Origin: Ophioceras dolichostomum
Taxonomy: Eukaryota > Ascomycota > Sordariomycetes > Magnaporthales > Ophioceraceae
Direction of reading: 5' to 3'
Assembly (NCBI GenBank): GCA_003049485.1
Contig: PYST01000092.1
Location: 53,000 to 116,999, forward strand
DNA: 64,000 nt
In this document: in pieces, positions 12,151 to 22,710 of the stretch
How the letters are laid out: every line of letters starts with the position of its first letter
Numbering within the stretch: position 1 is the stretch's first letter
The notes under the pieces: model-generated
What the model was told of the DNA's origin: nothing
What the model saw: the letters and a program-made list of their open reading frames with translations, nothing else
Database searches by the model: none
Made by a program: the position numbers and the translations under genes

Positions 12151-14034
12151 CGAGCAAATTGAGGTCGCCCCTAGCTACACAGTTGTGTTTGAAGAACACT
12201 GACAGCGAAGCATACGTACCCGCCCGAGGCCAGACTTGTCTCTTCAGCACAAACACGCGAACAGCAGCCTTACATGCTGAAACGAGACATGAGCCCCGCT
12301 GTGCACAGAGGGGGACACTGATGGGCTAGCCTCCTGGAGGACTAGTCTGAGACAAGCACCGGCGGTTGGAGTTTCCATTTCGTCGTCGCTCTCCATGCTT
12401 GGTAAGTAAACAGTGACGCGGGTAGTTAGTTGCTCCTGGCCATGTAGAGAGCATGCGTAGGGGCATAGAGACATGCGACCACCTGACCAAACGACTGATC
12501 GAGGGACTGGGTGGCTGGATGGCTGTCGTGCCTGCTGAGACGCTCTGTTCGAGCTGAAACCTCCCAGGTACCACGTAAGTCCATGGCTACTTACTCAAGG
12601 CAGATCTGAAAAGAGCCAACAGAGTCAGACATGATAAGGTGCTACATAGTATCGAGCTTGTATTGGGGTGGGCAGGCTAAGAGCAACACTCTACATGTCT
12701 GATGGAAAATCGAACAATGAATACGAGATCAACTCTTGGTCGGAGTCCCATTCGGACGGACTGCTCCAGATCAACCCCGTTCGGCGAGCCCAACGAAGAA
12801 TACGACGGCTGGTAGTAAAGAGAGGCAGTCATGGCCGGTACGAATAATGTTTAAGGTAGGAGACGTGGACGTAGCAAGGCTAGACAGAGGGGAGGCATGT
12901 AGACAGACGGGGAGAGAAAAAGGGGAGGCAGTTGCAACCAAAGATCTGCAACCACTGCCAATGAGGCATGACGACAAACAAGTACAGTTCTTAATTGGGC
13001 ATCTGACATTCCATCCACTGGAGGCAACCATGTTGCTGCCCTCGTGTTGAAGTTTGTGGCTTGTGATAGCTATCCAACAATCGAACTCATCACGCCGTGG
13101 TGTGCATCCCGAGCAGCCATGATTGATGACCAAAGGGAAGGGAAAACGAAAACTGAGGGAACATAGGTATGACACCGGATGGGAAAATCTCCGAAGGCAA
13201 AGTCGTGTTGTGAGGGAAAGAGCATGCCAAAAAAGAAGGAGAAAGAACAAAAAGACTTAGCAAAATTGGTAACCATATCCAAAAGCAGCCTGCAAGAACT
13301 CAGCATCATGGCTACATAACCAACAACGAGACAAAGATCGTCCGTGGAGGCCTCATTCTTCTTCATGACCCCCTAATCTCTCTCGTGTGAGAGCCAAGGT
13401 TCACCCACATCCGTCCATGCTACCAATTCCTTCACTCTCCATAGATCGATCCCCTTCGACAGCCATCCAATCTGCCCCCAATCCAGTCTCGACGCACCCG
13501 TCAGCCGCTGGGCCGGGCAGTACTGGTACAAGGCAGCCATGGCATGGGTCCGGGAGAACGGGCCGGTCCCAAAGAACAGAGAACCAACGTCACTCAGCAA
13601 TGACAACAACAAAAAAAGACGACGACAGACTAATGAAAACAGGAACGGGAGAAATGCGAGGTGAAAATGGATGGACGGGGACGAAAAATAAACACAAGAG
13701 TAGGCAAAGAAAGCCAAAACAGACACGCAGATCTGGCCATTTCGTTAACACCACGACAGGCCCGCAGAGATCTCTCTCCCAACCCGTCCTCTCTCCCCCT
13801 CCCCGATGGAGCGCTCGATAGGTAGGTATCGATCGCTTTCTCGTCCCGTCGTCTCGTCGTATCATTGTTTTCGATCAGCTTCACTTCACTTCGCCTCACT
13901 CCACTCCTCCTCCTCGTCTTCTTCCCCCTCCTCCTCCTCCCCTCGCCCAACCCAATCCAACCCAAGCCCAACCCACTTTCAACCCTCGTCATTCCTCATT
14001 CCTCCCCTCCCCATCACTCCCACTTTCAGGTCAG

Positions 14035-16878
14035 TCAGTACAGCACCCTCCCACTAGCAAGCCTCACAAAGCTATACGGCACGTTCTGGCCCACCAGCAG
14101 CCTCAGCGTCTCGACGGTGGTGAACGCCGCCGCGTCCGCGGCCCCGTAGGCTCCGAACCCGTACTGCTCCGCGACCAACGCCGGATCCGTTGCCCTCCGC
14201 GAGCTGCTGTTGTTGATGGTGCTGCTGTGTGAATTCGAGGTTGCCGCCGCCGCCGCCGTTGTTGTTGTTGTCGATGATGATAGTGATGATGATGACAACC
14301 ATGACGAGCCGCCCGAGCCCACGATGTCCGCTAGATCCAAGAACACCTTCTTTCTTCTCCTCTGCTGTTGTTGCTCCTCCTCCTTTACTGTCGACGTTGA
14401 TGTTGATGACGACGATGACGACGACGATGACGACGACCCAAACAACCTAACCAACATGCCCACCAAAGTCGCCTTCTCAGGGCCCAACGCGCTAACAACC
14501 ACAAACGGCGGCGAGTCGCTACCACCGCCTTCGCCGTGGCCATGACCAGCACCAGCACCAGCACCTGTCCCGGAACCAGCACCACCAAACGCCCTAGCCC
14601 TCTGCAAGCTCTCCAACGAGTTAAACGGCTCAACATCCAGCCCCCTCGCCAGCGGCGCCGGCACCCTAAAGCCAACCGTGAACAGCTTGCCGACGCGCAG
14701 CTCGCGCAGCGCGAACACGGCGCTCGCGGCATCGTCCGCCGAGCTCGCTAGCACGACGGCCGAGCAGCCGAAGTACGCCGAGGGGGCCAGGTCGCGCGTG
14801 AGCGTGGACAGGATGCCGCGCCAGGCGGCGTTGTCGAAGACCAGGGGCGTCGAGGGCGGGAGGCCACTGCCTCCTCCTCCCCCTCCTCCGCCGCCGCCGC
14901 CGCTTCCACCGCCTGGTGGGGAGGAGAGTAGAGGGGAGGACGTCGGAGGGGCGTGTGGATGTGAGTGTGGGTGTGGGTGTGAGGGGTGGCCGGCAACGGG
15001 GCTGGGCGTCGAGGGGACCGGGGAAGGAGGAGAGGGTGAGGCGGTGGGCGAGGGGCCGGCGCGCACGACGATGGTGTCGACCATTCCGATGAGGCGGGCC
15101 GCCTCGGTGAGGACGGGGCCAGTGCCGCCGTTGAGGGACTGGAAGAAGGCGCTGTTGGACACGAGGGCGTGGTGCGAGACCGGCGGGGTGAGGTATGCGC
15201 CGCCGAAGTTCTTCTGGTTGCACCACGCTTCGATGCCGGTGCTGGTGGTAGCTGGGGTGGTCACTGCAGCTGGAGCCGTCGTCGCCAGGTGGAAGGACGG
15301 TGCAGAGGGGTGCGGTGGAGTGCCGACTCCTACTCCACCGCTTTTTCTTTGCAGCCCGCGCATGACAGGTCGCTCGACGACGGCGAAGTGGTGCGGCAGC
15401 CCCAGCTCGTTGAAGCACTTCTCGTAGAACGGCGCCTGCGGTGCCGCGGCGCCCCTGCTGCCCGACGGCCCGCTGATGCCGTAGATGTTCTTCTTGGGCA
15501 GCTGGCCCAGCAGCGCGAGGGCTGCGTTGATCTCCGCGGCGCTCATCTGCCCCGGGGCGGCGATGAGGGGCAGCAGCGGGTGGGTGATGGGCGTGAACAC
15601 GCGGTTCATGGTGCGCGAGAACTGGCCCGTCTCGCCCATGTTCACGGCGGAGAGGGGAGGGGCGCGGGGGTACTCGTCGCGCATGCGCGAGCGGAAGTAC
15701 TCGAGCTCGAAGTTCTCGTTGTGGTCGTTGATGATGGCGATCATCTTGACGATGTCGGCGAAGCGGGTCGACTCGAGGAACACGCGGCGCGCGCGGTCGG
15801 ACGGCCACCGGAACGTGCCGGAGAAGTCGTGGAAGGCCGACATGATGCGGCTGCTGCCCTTCCGGTCGTTGAGGTCGCGGCGGGTCGGCTCGGGGAGCCA
15901 CACCTCGACGTCGATGTACTCGACGCCCCACTGGATGGCGCGGTAGAGGTACGAGTGGTACAGCGAGGGGTCGTCCATGGGGAACCGCCCGTTCTCGTGC
16001 GTGCAGCGCGTGGTGAAGATGATGGGGAGCTCGGTGCGCTGGCGCAGCAGCATGACCTGCTTGCCGACGTAGCTCAGGCTCGGCACGGCCGCGTAGGTGC
16101 CGTCCGGCAGCGTCTCGCGGAGGAGATCGACGCGCAACTCGACGGCGTCGGCGCCGACGGTGAGGATGTCGATGTTGGGTAGTGCGGCGCTGACGTCGGG
16201 GAAGGTGGTCGAGATCATGAATGTGCGTGGTTTAGCCATCAGGGTCTCGTGGTGGTTGATCTGCCCCAGGACGAAGGAGATGAACCGGGTCAGGTCGCGG
16301 CGGAGGTAAGGGGTGTTGGTGTAGAGGAACTCGTAGTCGCAGTTGGCGGATATATGAGGATCAGGCGGCATTCCCGACTCGACACAGTGGGCGTTGATGG
16401 CCACGACCAGGCCTTTGTCTCGGGACGTGATGTCGGTTGTTATGTTGATCTTGCTGTCGGTCCCGGCCCCGGCCCCATCCCCGGCAGAGGCGTTGCTTGC
16501 TAGGATTCCCACTACAGTTCCCTCGTCTGCAGGCGTGACGTCTCCAAAACCGCTTCTTAACCTGAAGGGCTGGCCCAACACTTCGGCAAAGACGGAAAGT
16601 ATTCTGTCTTGCCCCGGGCCATACACAATGGTGACTATTCGCGTGTCACCACGCTGCGGGCCGCTGCCGAACCTGGCGCCGTTTTCTAGCGCTGTTGGTT
16701 GAGGGTCGCTGTCCACGGCCATCTCGACATCGTCTGATGGTTCATTGGGCAGACTGCCGTTGATGCTCATGGGTCTCGCTGGAGCGGAGGCTGTGGTTGG
16801 GATAGGGGCCGGAGCCGGAGCCGTAGCTGGCGGCGGCGTTGGCACCGCGACTATCTGCTGGACAGCTGCCATCGTCAT
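14035..16878 (-). CDS. Quinate repressor-like protein (QA-1S/QutR family; AROM-derived domains)
   Basis: Single exon, 947 residues from the first ATG at 16878; the frame is open upstream to 16998 but only with a TTG. Residues about 218-460 form a type I 3-dehydroquinate dehydratase domain as in the AROM protein. The residues that do catalysis in that family are all present: E247 and R249 (VELRVD), E325, H350 (FHDFSG), K378 (ADIVKMI), R422 and Q444 (APGQMS). From about 465 onward follows a shikimate-dehydrogenase-like domain with the catalytic lysine motif lost (FGGAYLTPPVSHH where the family has a lysine) and with long Pro/Gly/Ser insertions. The end, LVGQNVPYSFVRLASGR, is also AROM-like. In QA-1S and QutR such degenerate AROM domains bind quinate-pathway ligands and inhibit the activator. 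The shikimate-kinase-like N-terminal domain of that family is not recognisable: no P-loop is seen and the first 160 residues are Pro/Ala-rich. No other quinate-utilisation gene lies in this window. Family assignment is firm; the role as repressor is inferred. Confidence 0.85.
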   Translation of the reverse strand: MTMAAVQQIVAVPTPPPATAPAPAPIPTTASAPARPMSINGSLPNEPSDDVEMAVDSDPQPTALENGARFGSGPQRGDTRIVTIVYGPGQDRILSVFAEVLGQPFRLRSGFGDVTPADEGTVVGILASNASAGDGAGAGTDSKINITTDITSRDKGLVVAINAHCVESGMPPDPHISANCDYEFLYTNTPYLRRDLTRFISFVLGQINHHETLMAKPRTFMISTTFPDVSAALPNIDILTVGADAVELRVDLLRETLPDGTYAAVPSLSYVGKQVMLLRQRTELPIIFTTRCTHENGRFPMDDPSLYHSYLYRAIQWGVEYIDVEVWLPEPTRRDLNDRKGSSRIMSAFHDFSGTFRWPSDRARRVFLESTRFADIVKMIAIINDHNENFELEYFRSRMRDEYPRAPPLSAVNMGETGQFSRTMNRVFTPITHPLLPLIAAPGQMSAAEINAALALLGQLPKKNIYGISGPSGSRGAAAPQAPFYEKCFNELGLPHHFAVVERPVMRGLQRKSGGVGVGTPPHPSAPSFHLATTAPAAVTTPATTSTGIEAWCNQKNFGGAYLTPPVSHHALVSNSAFFQSLNGGTGPVLTEAARLIGMVDTIVVRAGPSPTASPSPPSPVPSTPSPVAGHPSHPHPHSHPHAPPTSSPLLSSPPGGGSGGGGGGGGGGGSGLPPSTPLVFDNAAWRGILSTLTRDLAPSAYFGCSAVVLASSADDAASAVFALRELRVGKLFTVGFRVPAPLARGLDVEPFNSLESLQRARAFGGAGSGTGAGAGAGHGHGEGGGSDSPPFVVVSALGPEKATLVGMLVRLFGSSSSSSSSSSSTSTSTVKEEEQQQQRRRKKVFLDLADIVGSGGSSWLSSSSLSSSTTTTTAAAAATSNSHSSTINNSSSRRATDPALVAEQYGFGAYGAADAAAFTTVETLRLLVGQNVPYSFVRLASGRVLY

Positions 16879-19800
16879 CCCCCTTGAGCGAAGGGCTATG
16901 TAAGCCGCTTTCACTCGATTGTTATGACGGCTACCTGGAGAGGCGTGACGGCGATCGGGGTGAAGCGTGAAACCCTGTGGTGGTATTTGTCCACCCAAAT
17001 GCCCTTTACCGATTCGGTGGTCGTGTGGGCAGGCCGGGGCCTAAGGAGTGGTCGTCTCAGTGCGGCAGGGCGGATAAAAGGTATTTACCCCCCAGTAGAA
17101 AAAAAATCCAGCCTCAGTCTGGCATCAGATACGAGGCGAAAACCCGGCAAGCACCGCGGGGCCTGAGTGTCCCAGTCACCCCGACTCGGTGTGGTATGAG
17201 GATGAGCACCGGTAAACCTCCTCCCAAAGAGAGAAAAGGCTGGCGTGGTTCGACAGTGAGTGCGCACTAAAAGCCTATAGGGATTGGTAGGTGATAGGAG
17301 ACAAGGGGGTCCGACGCGCAAGCGGCAGCGTCATATTCTCATGTCCATTCTAAGGGGGCTTCAATGTTGTTGATCAGACTCAAGGAGGTTGAGAACGCTT
17401 CTCTGCTCTCTCCCAGAAGAGCAAGCGTGCGCGGTGTGGTGGATGGTGGTAGTTGGTACGTTGTAGAACACGGGTTGGAAGGTAGGTATGTAGTAGGAGA
17501 TACTGAACTGGACGAGAGCGGAACCCAAGAAAGCTGAGAGAGGAGGAGGTATGATTATCAGGCCGTAGCGGCCAGCGGGGCTACGGCTCACGGCCGAGCA
17601 ACGAGTAAAGCGATGGCGAGTGACTGCGGCCGATGAAGAGCAAGGGAGAGATAAGGGATCGGGCGGAAAATGCTAGCGAGCCGTATGCAAGCAAGATTCA
17701 TGGAAGTCGATTCCGGGTACCGATCGTGTGGACAGATGGGGATGGGATGGGTGATAGGGACGGGCTCATGGGGGCAGACAGACGCCTTGTTCCTTCTTCC
17801 TCTCTCTCTCTCTCTCTCTCTCGGTGGTTTTCGTTCGCTCTGGAGAGATATTCTTCCACTGTCTTCCACCAGATGGTCTGCTGTGTTGCGTATTTTGCGT
17901 GCTCTGTGCCCTCTGTGTCGATTGTGTGCCCTTGCGCCGATGCCGTGTGTCCTCTTGTCGAATGTCGTTCAGCGCAACACGAGAAGCAATGCCGGCCCGG
18001 GAAAAAGGGCCACGACGGGAGGCGACACGCAAGGCAGCAAATCGGTGTCGTGATTTTTCCTTGCGCACCCGAACACCAGTAATTCTTATTCTTTCTTCGC
18101 AGAGAAATTAGAGACGGAAGTCGTCGGTCGCTAGGCCACGCGAGTGTGTTGGTACACAGTTGTACTTTGTGATATTGCCTTGTGGCATATATGTGGAAAG
18201 CAGACGAGGGAGGCCCTTGTGGGAGTGCGCTGTTGCAGTCGTGGGCGTTTAGTGTTGGAGACTGGAAGCAGCGGCTGAGAATGACAGCACTTCGTTGACA
18301 AGGTCTAAGGGGAAGTCAGGCTTCTTGGCTCGGGGTCACAGTGCCAAGCATAGCCGAAATATTTCGCCGCTGCAATTGACTGGATTAAGGGTGCCCAGTT
18401 TCGTTTTTTACCGTCTGGGACTGGCACTGAATGATGGATGCTACGGGCTCGAGGATCCCTGGCCCATTCGTGCATTAATACCAATTTAGGACTCTGCAGC
18501 GTACGTCTTTGCAAGTACCTGTTGTAGATGTACAGGGCGGGGTGTGGGAAGGATTTCATATTGGTGCTCCAGTCAACTTAGAATTAGGTACGGGAGATAT
18601 GGGATGCGTCGCAAGTTCTACGTTCGATCTTCTTTCCACAGTCATGTATTGCCTCGCCTGCCTATCGCCTGTAACGCTGCGCAAGCTAGACGAAACAAAA
18701 TGGACTGATGGTGGGCAGCAGATATGGACATACCCCAGGTAAGAGGTATGGCAGCCGTTATCAGGGCTGGACCTGTGAAGCCTCAGGCGGTGCGATCCAT
18801 GGGACCAGCGCTAGCGGCGTCAGTAATGTCCGTTCCGCTACCAGCCGAGGGATTCTTCTGCCCGTCATGTATTTCCAACCTCGTTCGTGAGTTGCCCTTG
18901 GTTATAACTGGAGGGAAAAGAAAGCACACGAGATCGACGGTCAGGCTGTATTTGCCTCTCCTCCCCACCTTGGAAAGGTGCCTTCCTCTTCTGACCTGGG
19001 GAAATTGGTTTTGCCCGTATCACAGCTTGCGAATGCGAAGGCGTCGACTGTCGTACTCTTCTAGTGTAAGCCCAGAGGCCCATCCACTGGTCTTCAGTCC
19101 TTGCCTAGTGATACGTAAGGTAGGGATCGAAGCCAAGCTGGTGGTATGCCGCTTTCCATATGTGGGACGAAGCGAAGGGCAAAGGCATTAACGAAGAGCA
19201 AAAGGAGGATACCTCACGGGAACTTGGCATAGATATTGGGACTACCAATCTAGGCGCGGAATAGCGTGACTGAGGGGCACAGCATGGAGTTTACGACGCT
19301 CGGCGGCATTGGGCACTGTTACTGAACATCATGACGGCGAACGATGATGATCTAGTGCTTGCTGCAGCCCTCGCTTCAGAATACGCATGGGGGGACGGGG
19401 CGGGAAGGGAAACACTTCAACGCTCGCCTACCACCACCCTAAGGTATTCTTTTTCTTCTGTAAATCTCGACATAAATCACGATGCCCCTTTATGGATCCT
19501 TCACGAGGAAAGAGGAAGAACAATGATATATTTTACCGATCGGCCTCGTCTCGTCTCTTTTGCCCGTTGTCCCACTAAGGAAGACCAACTGTCTGTTCGT
19601 GTGGGGTTGGGTCTGCTAAAGCTTTGGGGGACTGGCTTGGTGGCATTCGTGGGGCAACAGGGGGCTTCCCGCCAACGAACGACGCTACAGATGGGGTTCT
19701 CGAATTCGAGCCCCACCAGCGCCACCACGACAGATCGCCTGGTGCATGCCGCAATTTTCCCGTCAGTCGCTCTTCAGTGCCAGATTGTTCCGCCAATGAC

Positions 19801-21306
19801 AGGCGATTCCCGTCCTTTTTCTTGCTTCAATTCTTCTTTCACCGGAACATTGTTGTGTTTCCGCTTGGGTTTTCCTTCCCCCGTCGAGCCGAATATGATT
19901 TGTTTCTGTTTGCAGCTCTGCAACAACCAGTCTTCCTTTCAACTTGGAACTGTCGATCGCCAAGTTGCGTGCTTCATCGCTAAGCGGAGTGCCAGTCAAG
20001 TTATCTCGAGGTCCCTATATTGGGCGGGGGTTACGTCGGAGGGAAGCAAGAACGATGTAATGGCATGTACACGTGAAACGAAACGAAACCGCCTCCCTCT
20101 GGCCGGTTCAGCGGCGGATGATCAATCAGACATGCATATATCCAGCCGACCCAGCCCATCCATCCATTGGGGCATCCAGTCTGGAACTGTCGCCGATCCC
20201 TCAGCACCTGCTGAGTGAGCAACAGGCGGGAGCTGGCCGGCGAGCCCGGCCAAGTGGCCAAGTCAGCCAAGAAACCGCAAGCAGCCAAGCCAGGCCGACC
20301 CAAGTACATAACGGAGGCTTGCTGATAGGCTTTGCAAGTCGTTGGAAACGGCCAGGGGTAGGTACCTGGTAGATAGCTGGCGCCACGCCTCAGGCAGTTA
20401 TTGAGGTGTTGAGGGCATCCACTTGTTCACTGTCAAAATTGACGAGAGAGACATGCATCATGTACGTTGTACCAGTAGCACGAACTCGGAGAATATTAGT
20501 CCTGTAGGAATGCTTGGTTTCTGGTCGGTGGCCGCTGTGGAGACCGGGAAGGAGGCCGTGGCTCTCAGCATTCAATATTTCTCGTTCCCAGGATGTATGA
20601 TGTATGGCCGAAACCTTTCAGGGGAAAGGGAAAGGAACCGGGTGCTTCCCCCAGGTAGACTAGGCCGGCCAGGCCAGTCGGGCCAGCACCAAAAACGTAG
20701 GACAACGGCCCTGGTCTTGCCTGCCATCTTGCCCTGTCCTGCCTGACCGTTCGGCTCGAGGATTGGTGGAAAGATGTTCGCTGGATAACCGGCGTCCCAG
20801 CTTTTCTCGATACCAACCCTCCTTGCTTCATGGTAATGCGTACTTTCTTCCGACCATGCAGGCCATTGGAAATCCGTCCGACAGTGGCTCCCCGAGAGGA
20901 AGAGAGAAAGAGAGAAAGAGAGGACCGCCGAGTCCTTACGGCCGGGACTGCTTGTCTGCTCATTGGTATGACCGTTGTTGGTAAGACACGAAATTCTGTG
21001 CTCCGATGTCGACAGGACTCAGCCGAGGACATCACGATGCTGTTGGCCGTCGGCGGTCAGCTGCCTCGTCAGCCTCGGAAGGCACCCAGGTTCCCCGCAG
21101 AGCGCAACCGCGGGTGCCGCCGTCTAAAATACACCCCCGCAACTAGATATTCAGCATATTGCACCCAAAGCCACCTCGTGTTAGGAAAAGAAAAGAAAAA
21201 AACGCTTCATGCTTTGGGATCATTTCCCACAAGAGCAATAGTACAAGACATCGTTTGCTATCTGAACCGACACGGCGGGCGTGCTGAGGGCGTACAATGA
21301 ACCCGA
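16879..21306. other. 4.4 kb intergenic region
   Basis: Upstream of the repressor-like gene and downstream of the dehydrogenase gene. It contains a (CT)n tract at about 17800-17822 and a purine tract (GAGAGAAAGA) at 20898-20922. The longest open frame (19331-20218, plus) shows no motif and mixed codon use, so I do not call it. No P-loop-bearing exon that could complete the repressor-like gene is visible on the minus strand between 17 and 18 kb. Confidence 0.6.
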
Positions 21307-22401
21307 TCAACCCTTGTTAGGCCCCTTCGCAATCTCCTCAAAGACGCCAACCCCCTTGGCCAACAGGGCGGTCCCAACCCCCACCACATCTGCCCCAACG
21401 GATCTCATCCGACGATACCCGTCCGCGTCGGACACCCCGCCAACGCCGATGACCTGGACGTGGCCCAGCTCCGCTGGATGCTCGTCGAGCAGCCGGCGGA
21501 TAGTGGCGACGTTCCCCAGCGCGAGATGATGCAGCGGCGCACCGGCCATGCCACCAATGCCCGTCCCAGGCAAGACTTGGGCCGCCTCGCCGCCGCCGCT
21601 GCCGCCAGCCGAAGGCAGAGCCATCCCCAGGCACGACCCGAGCGTGTTGGTCGCGGTGATGAAGCTCACCGGGCACCGCCCCCCAGGCGCCCGGGCCGCG
21701 CTCGCAAGCAACGCCTCGATGAGCGTGGCATACTGCGTGGAATACGTGTACGGGGGCGTCTTGATCCCCAACGGCACGCGGCGGCCCGCACCACCATCCA
21801 CGTCGACGTCGACGTCGACGAGCCACCCGACGTACTCGAGGATCGCGGCCCCATCGTACGCTGGTGGCGGCTTGTCCGGGATGTTCGGGCACGACATGTT
21901 GACCTCCACCGCCAGCGGCACAGCGACATCGCGCTGGGCGCTGGCGACCAGGGCGTAGCATTCGGCCACTTCCCTAGGGCTGCCCGTGACCGAGACTATG
22001 AAGCCCTTTCCCGGGGTGGTGCTCCTCCCGGCTATGGTCTTGATGAAAGAGAGGTACTCTGCCAGGATGATGGGGCTGTATCCCAGGGAGTTGAAGCTGG
22101 CGACGGCGGTATCGCTCGTTGCTGCTGCAGCTTGCCTATCACCTTCAGTCCCGCCCTCTTCTGCGGACGGGATCTGATGTGGTTCGCGGACGGTAGTGTC
22201 GCAGAGGGCGTATAAGTGCACCTTGGGGTCGTGATCGAACCCGTGGATCAAGGACGTCCTGGTGGTCACGGCTCCGACGTAAGGGGAGTCGTAGAGCTTC
22301 TGCAGGTCCTCGAGCGTCGTCGCCCATGGATTGGCCGAGTTGACAAGACGAGGGTCAATCTGAAGACGAGGGGGAAGTCCCCTCTCCGTTGAATCCGCCA
22401 T
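21307..22401 (-). CDS. Class 1 dihydroorotate dehydrogenase-like flavoprotein
   Basis: Single exon, 364 residues, starting at the first ATG (22401); the frame is open further upstream only from a GTG. It has the FMN-binding TIM barrel of soluble class 1A dihydroorotate dehydrogenases, the URA1/PyrDA type that uses fumarate. Family landmarks are FNSLGY near residue 103, NMSCPN with the active-site cysteine C171, the FMN-contacting lysine in LGIKTPPY (K214), the IGGMAG segment, and the phosphate-binding GVGGV and VGVGTAL motifs at 319-344. Several substrate-contact positions differ: the TKS lysine is R48 (TTRTS), the NS-x-G loop reads TNTLGS, and the KPTALANV segment reads HHLALGNV. Pyrimidine synthesis in filamentous fungi normally uses a mitochondrial class 2 enzyme, so this may be a paralogue with another substrate. 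It sits 309 bases downstream of the SFM1-like gene, in the same direction. Confidence 0.85.
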   Translation of the reverse strand: MADSTERGLPPRLQIDPRLVNSANPWATTLEDLQKLYDSPYVGAVTTRTSLIHGFDHDPKVHLYALCDTTVREPHQIPSAEEGGTEGDRQAAAATSDTAVASFNSLGYSPIILAEYLSFIKTIAGRSTTPGKGFIVSVTGSPREVAECYALVASAQRDVAVPLAVEVNMSCPNIPDKPPPAYDGAAILEYVGWLVDVDVDVDGGAGRRVPLGIKTPPYTYSTQYATLIEALLASAARAPGGRCPVSFITATNTLGSCLGMALPSAGGSGGGEAAQVLPGTGIGGMAGAPLHHLALGNVATIRRLLDEHPAELGHVQVIGVGGVSDADGYRRMRSVGADVVGVGTALLAKGVGVFEEIAKGPNKG

Positions 22402-22710
22402 GACTGATAGGGCTGCTGGGAATTCCGGTTTGGGGCTTTTGGGCACGATGGCTACGATGAGTTCGGATTAACAGAACAACAAGATGATGGAGATGATGGA
22501 TGGTGTGTTGAGTTGAGGCGAGGAGGTTTACTCCAGTCTTCAACCCATCAGGACTGCGGGGTGGTTCGATGCCTCGATAAGCAGAGATAAGCTCCATCTC
22601 ATGCCCGGCTCGTGCCGCCATCATGATGTGTCAAGATAAGATGGAGTCTTGATGGTGAAGGCGGGTCGCCGCCTTTTATCATAGCTTCTTCTTTGATATG
22701 TCACATATGT
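22402..22710. other. Short intergenic spacer
   Basis: Holds the 3' flank of the SFM1-like gene and the promoter/5' leader of the dehydrogenase gene. No further feature recognised. Confidence 0.6.

Larger units (their letters stand above)
2060..14034. other. 12 kb region without a supportable protein gene
   Basis: Open frames here are short (under about 170 codons), overlap one another on both strands, lack recognisable motifs and do not chain across plausible splice sites. The stretch holds a purine/pyrimidine-rich leader for the transcription factor (about 2060-2170), an assembly gap, several microsatellites and minisatellites, and clusters of CCTA/TAGG motifs. The last kilobase (13.0-14.0 kb) is CT-rich on the plus strand and is probably 3' flank of the repressor-like gene. 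I see no tRNA, rRNA or transposase. A long non-coding RNA or upstream regulatory function is possible but not visible from sequence alone. Confidence 0.6.

Noticed and set aside
15169..16182. 337-codon plus-strand frame opposite the repressor-like gene
   Set aside because: Antisense shadow of a GC-rich coding exon; the minus-strand protein carries the conserved motifs.
19331..20218. 295-codon plus-strand frame
   Set aside because: No motif, composition like the surrounding intergenic DNA, mixed third-position bases, and a shorter frame overlaps on the opposite strand. Kept as unproven rather than called.
21460..22215. 251-codon plus-strand frame
   Set aside because: Antisense shadow of the dihydroorotate dehydrogenase-like gene.
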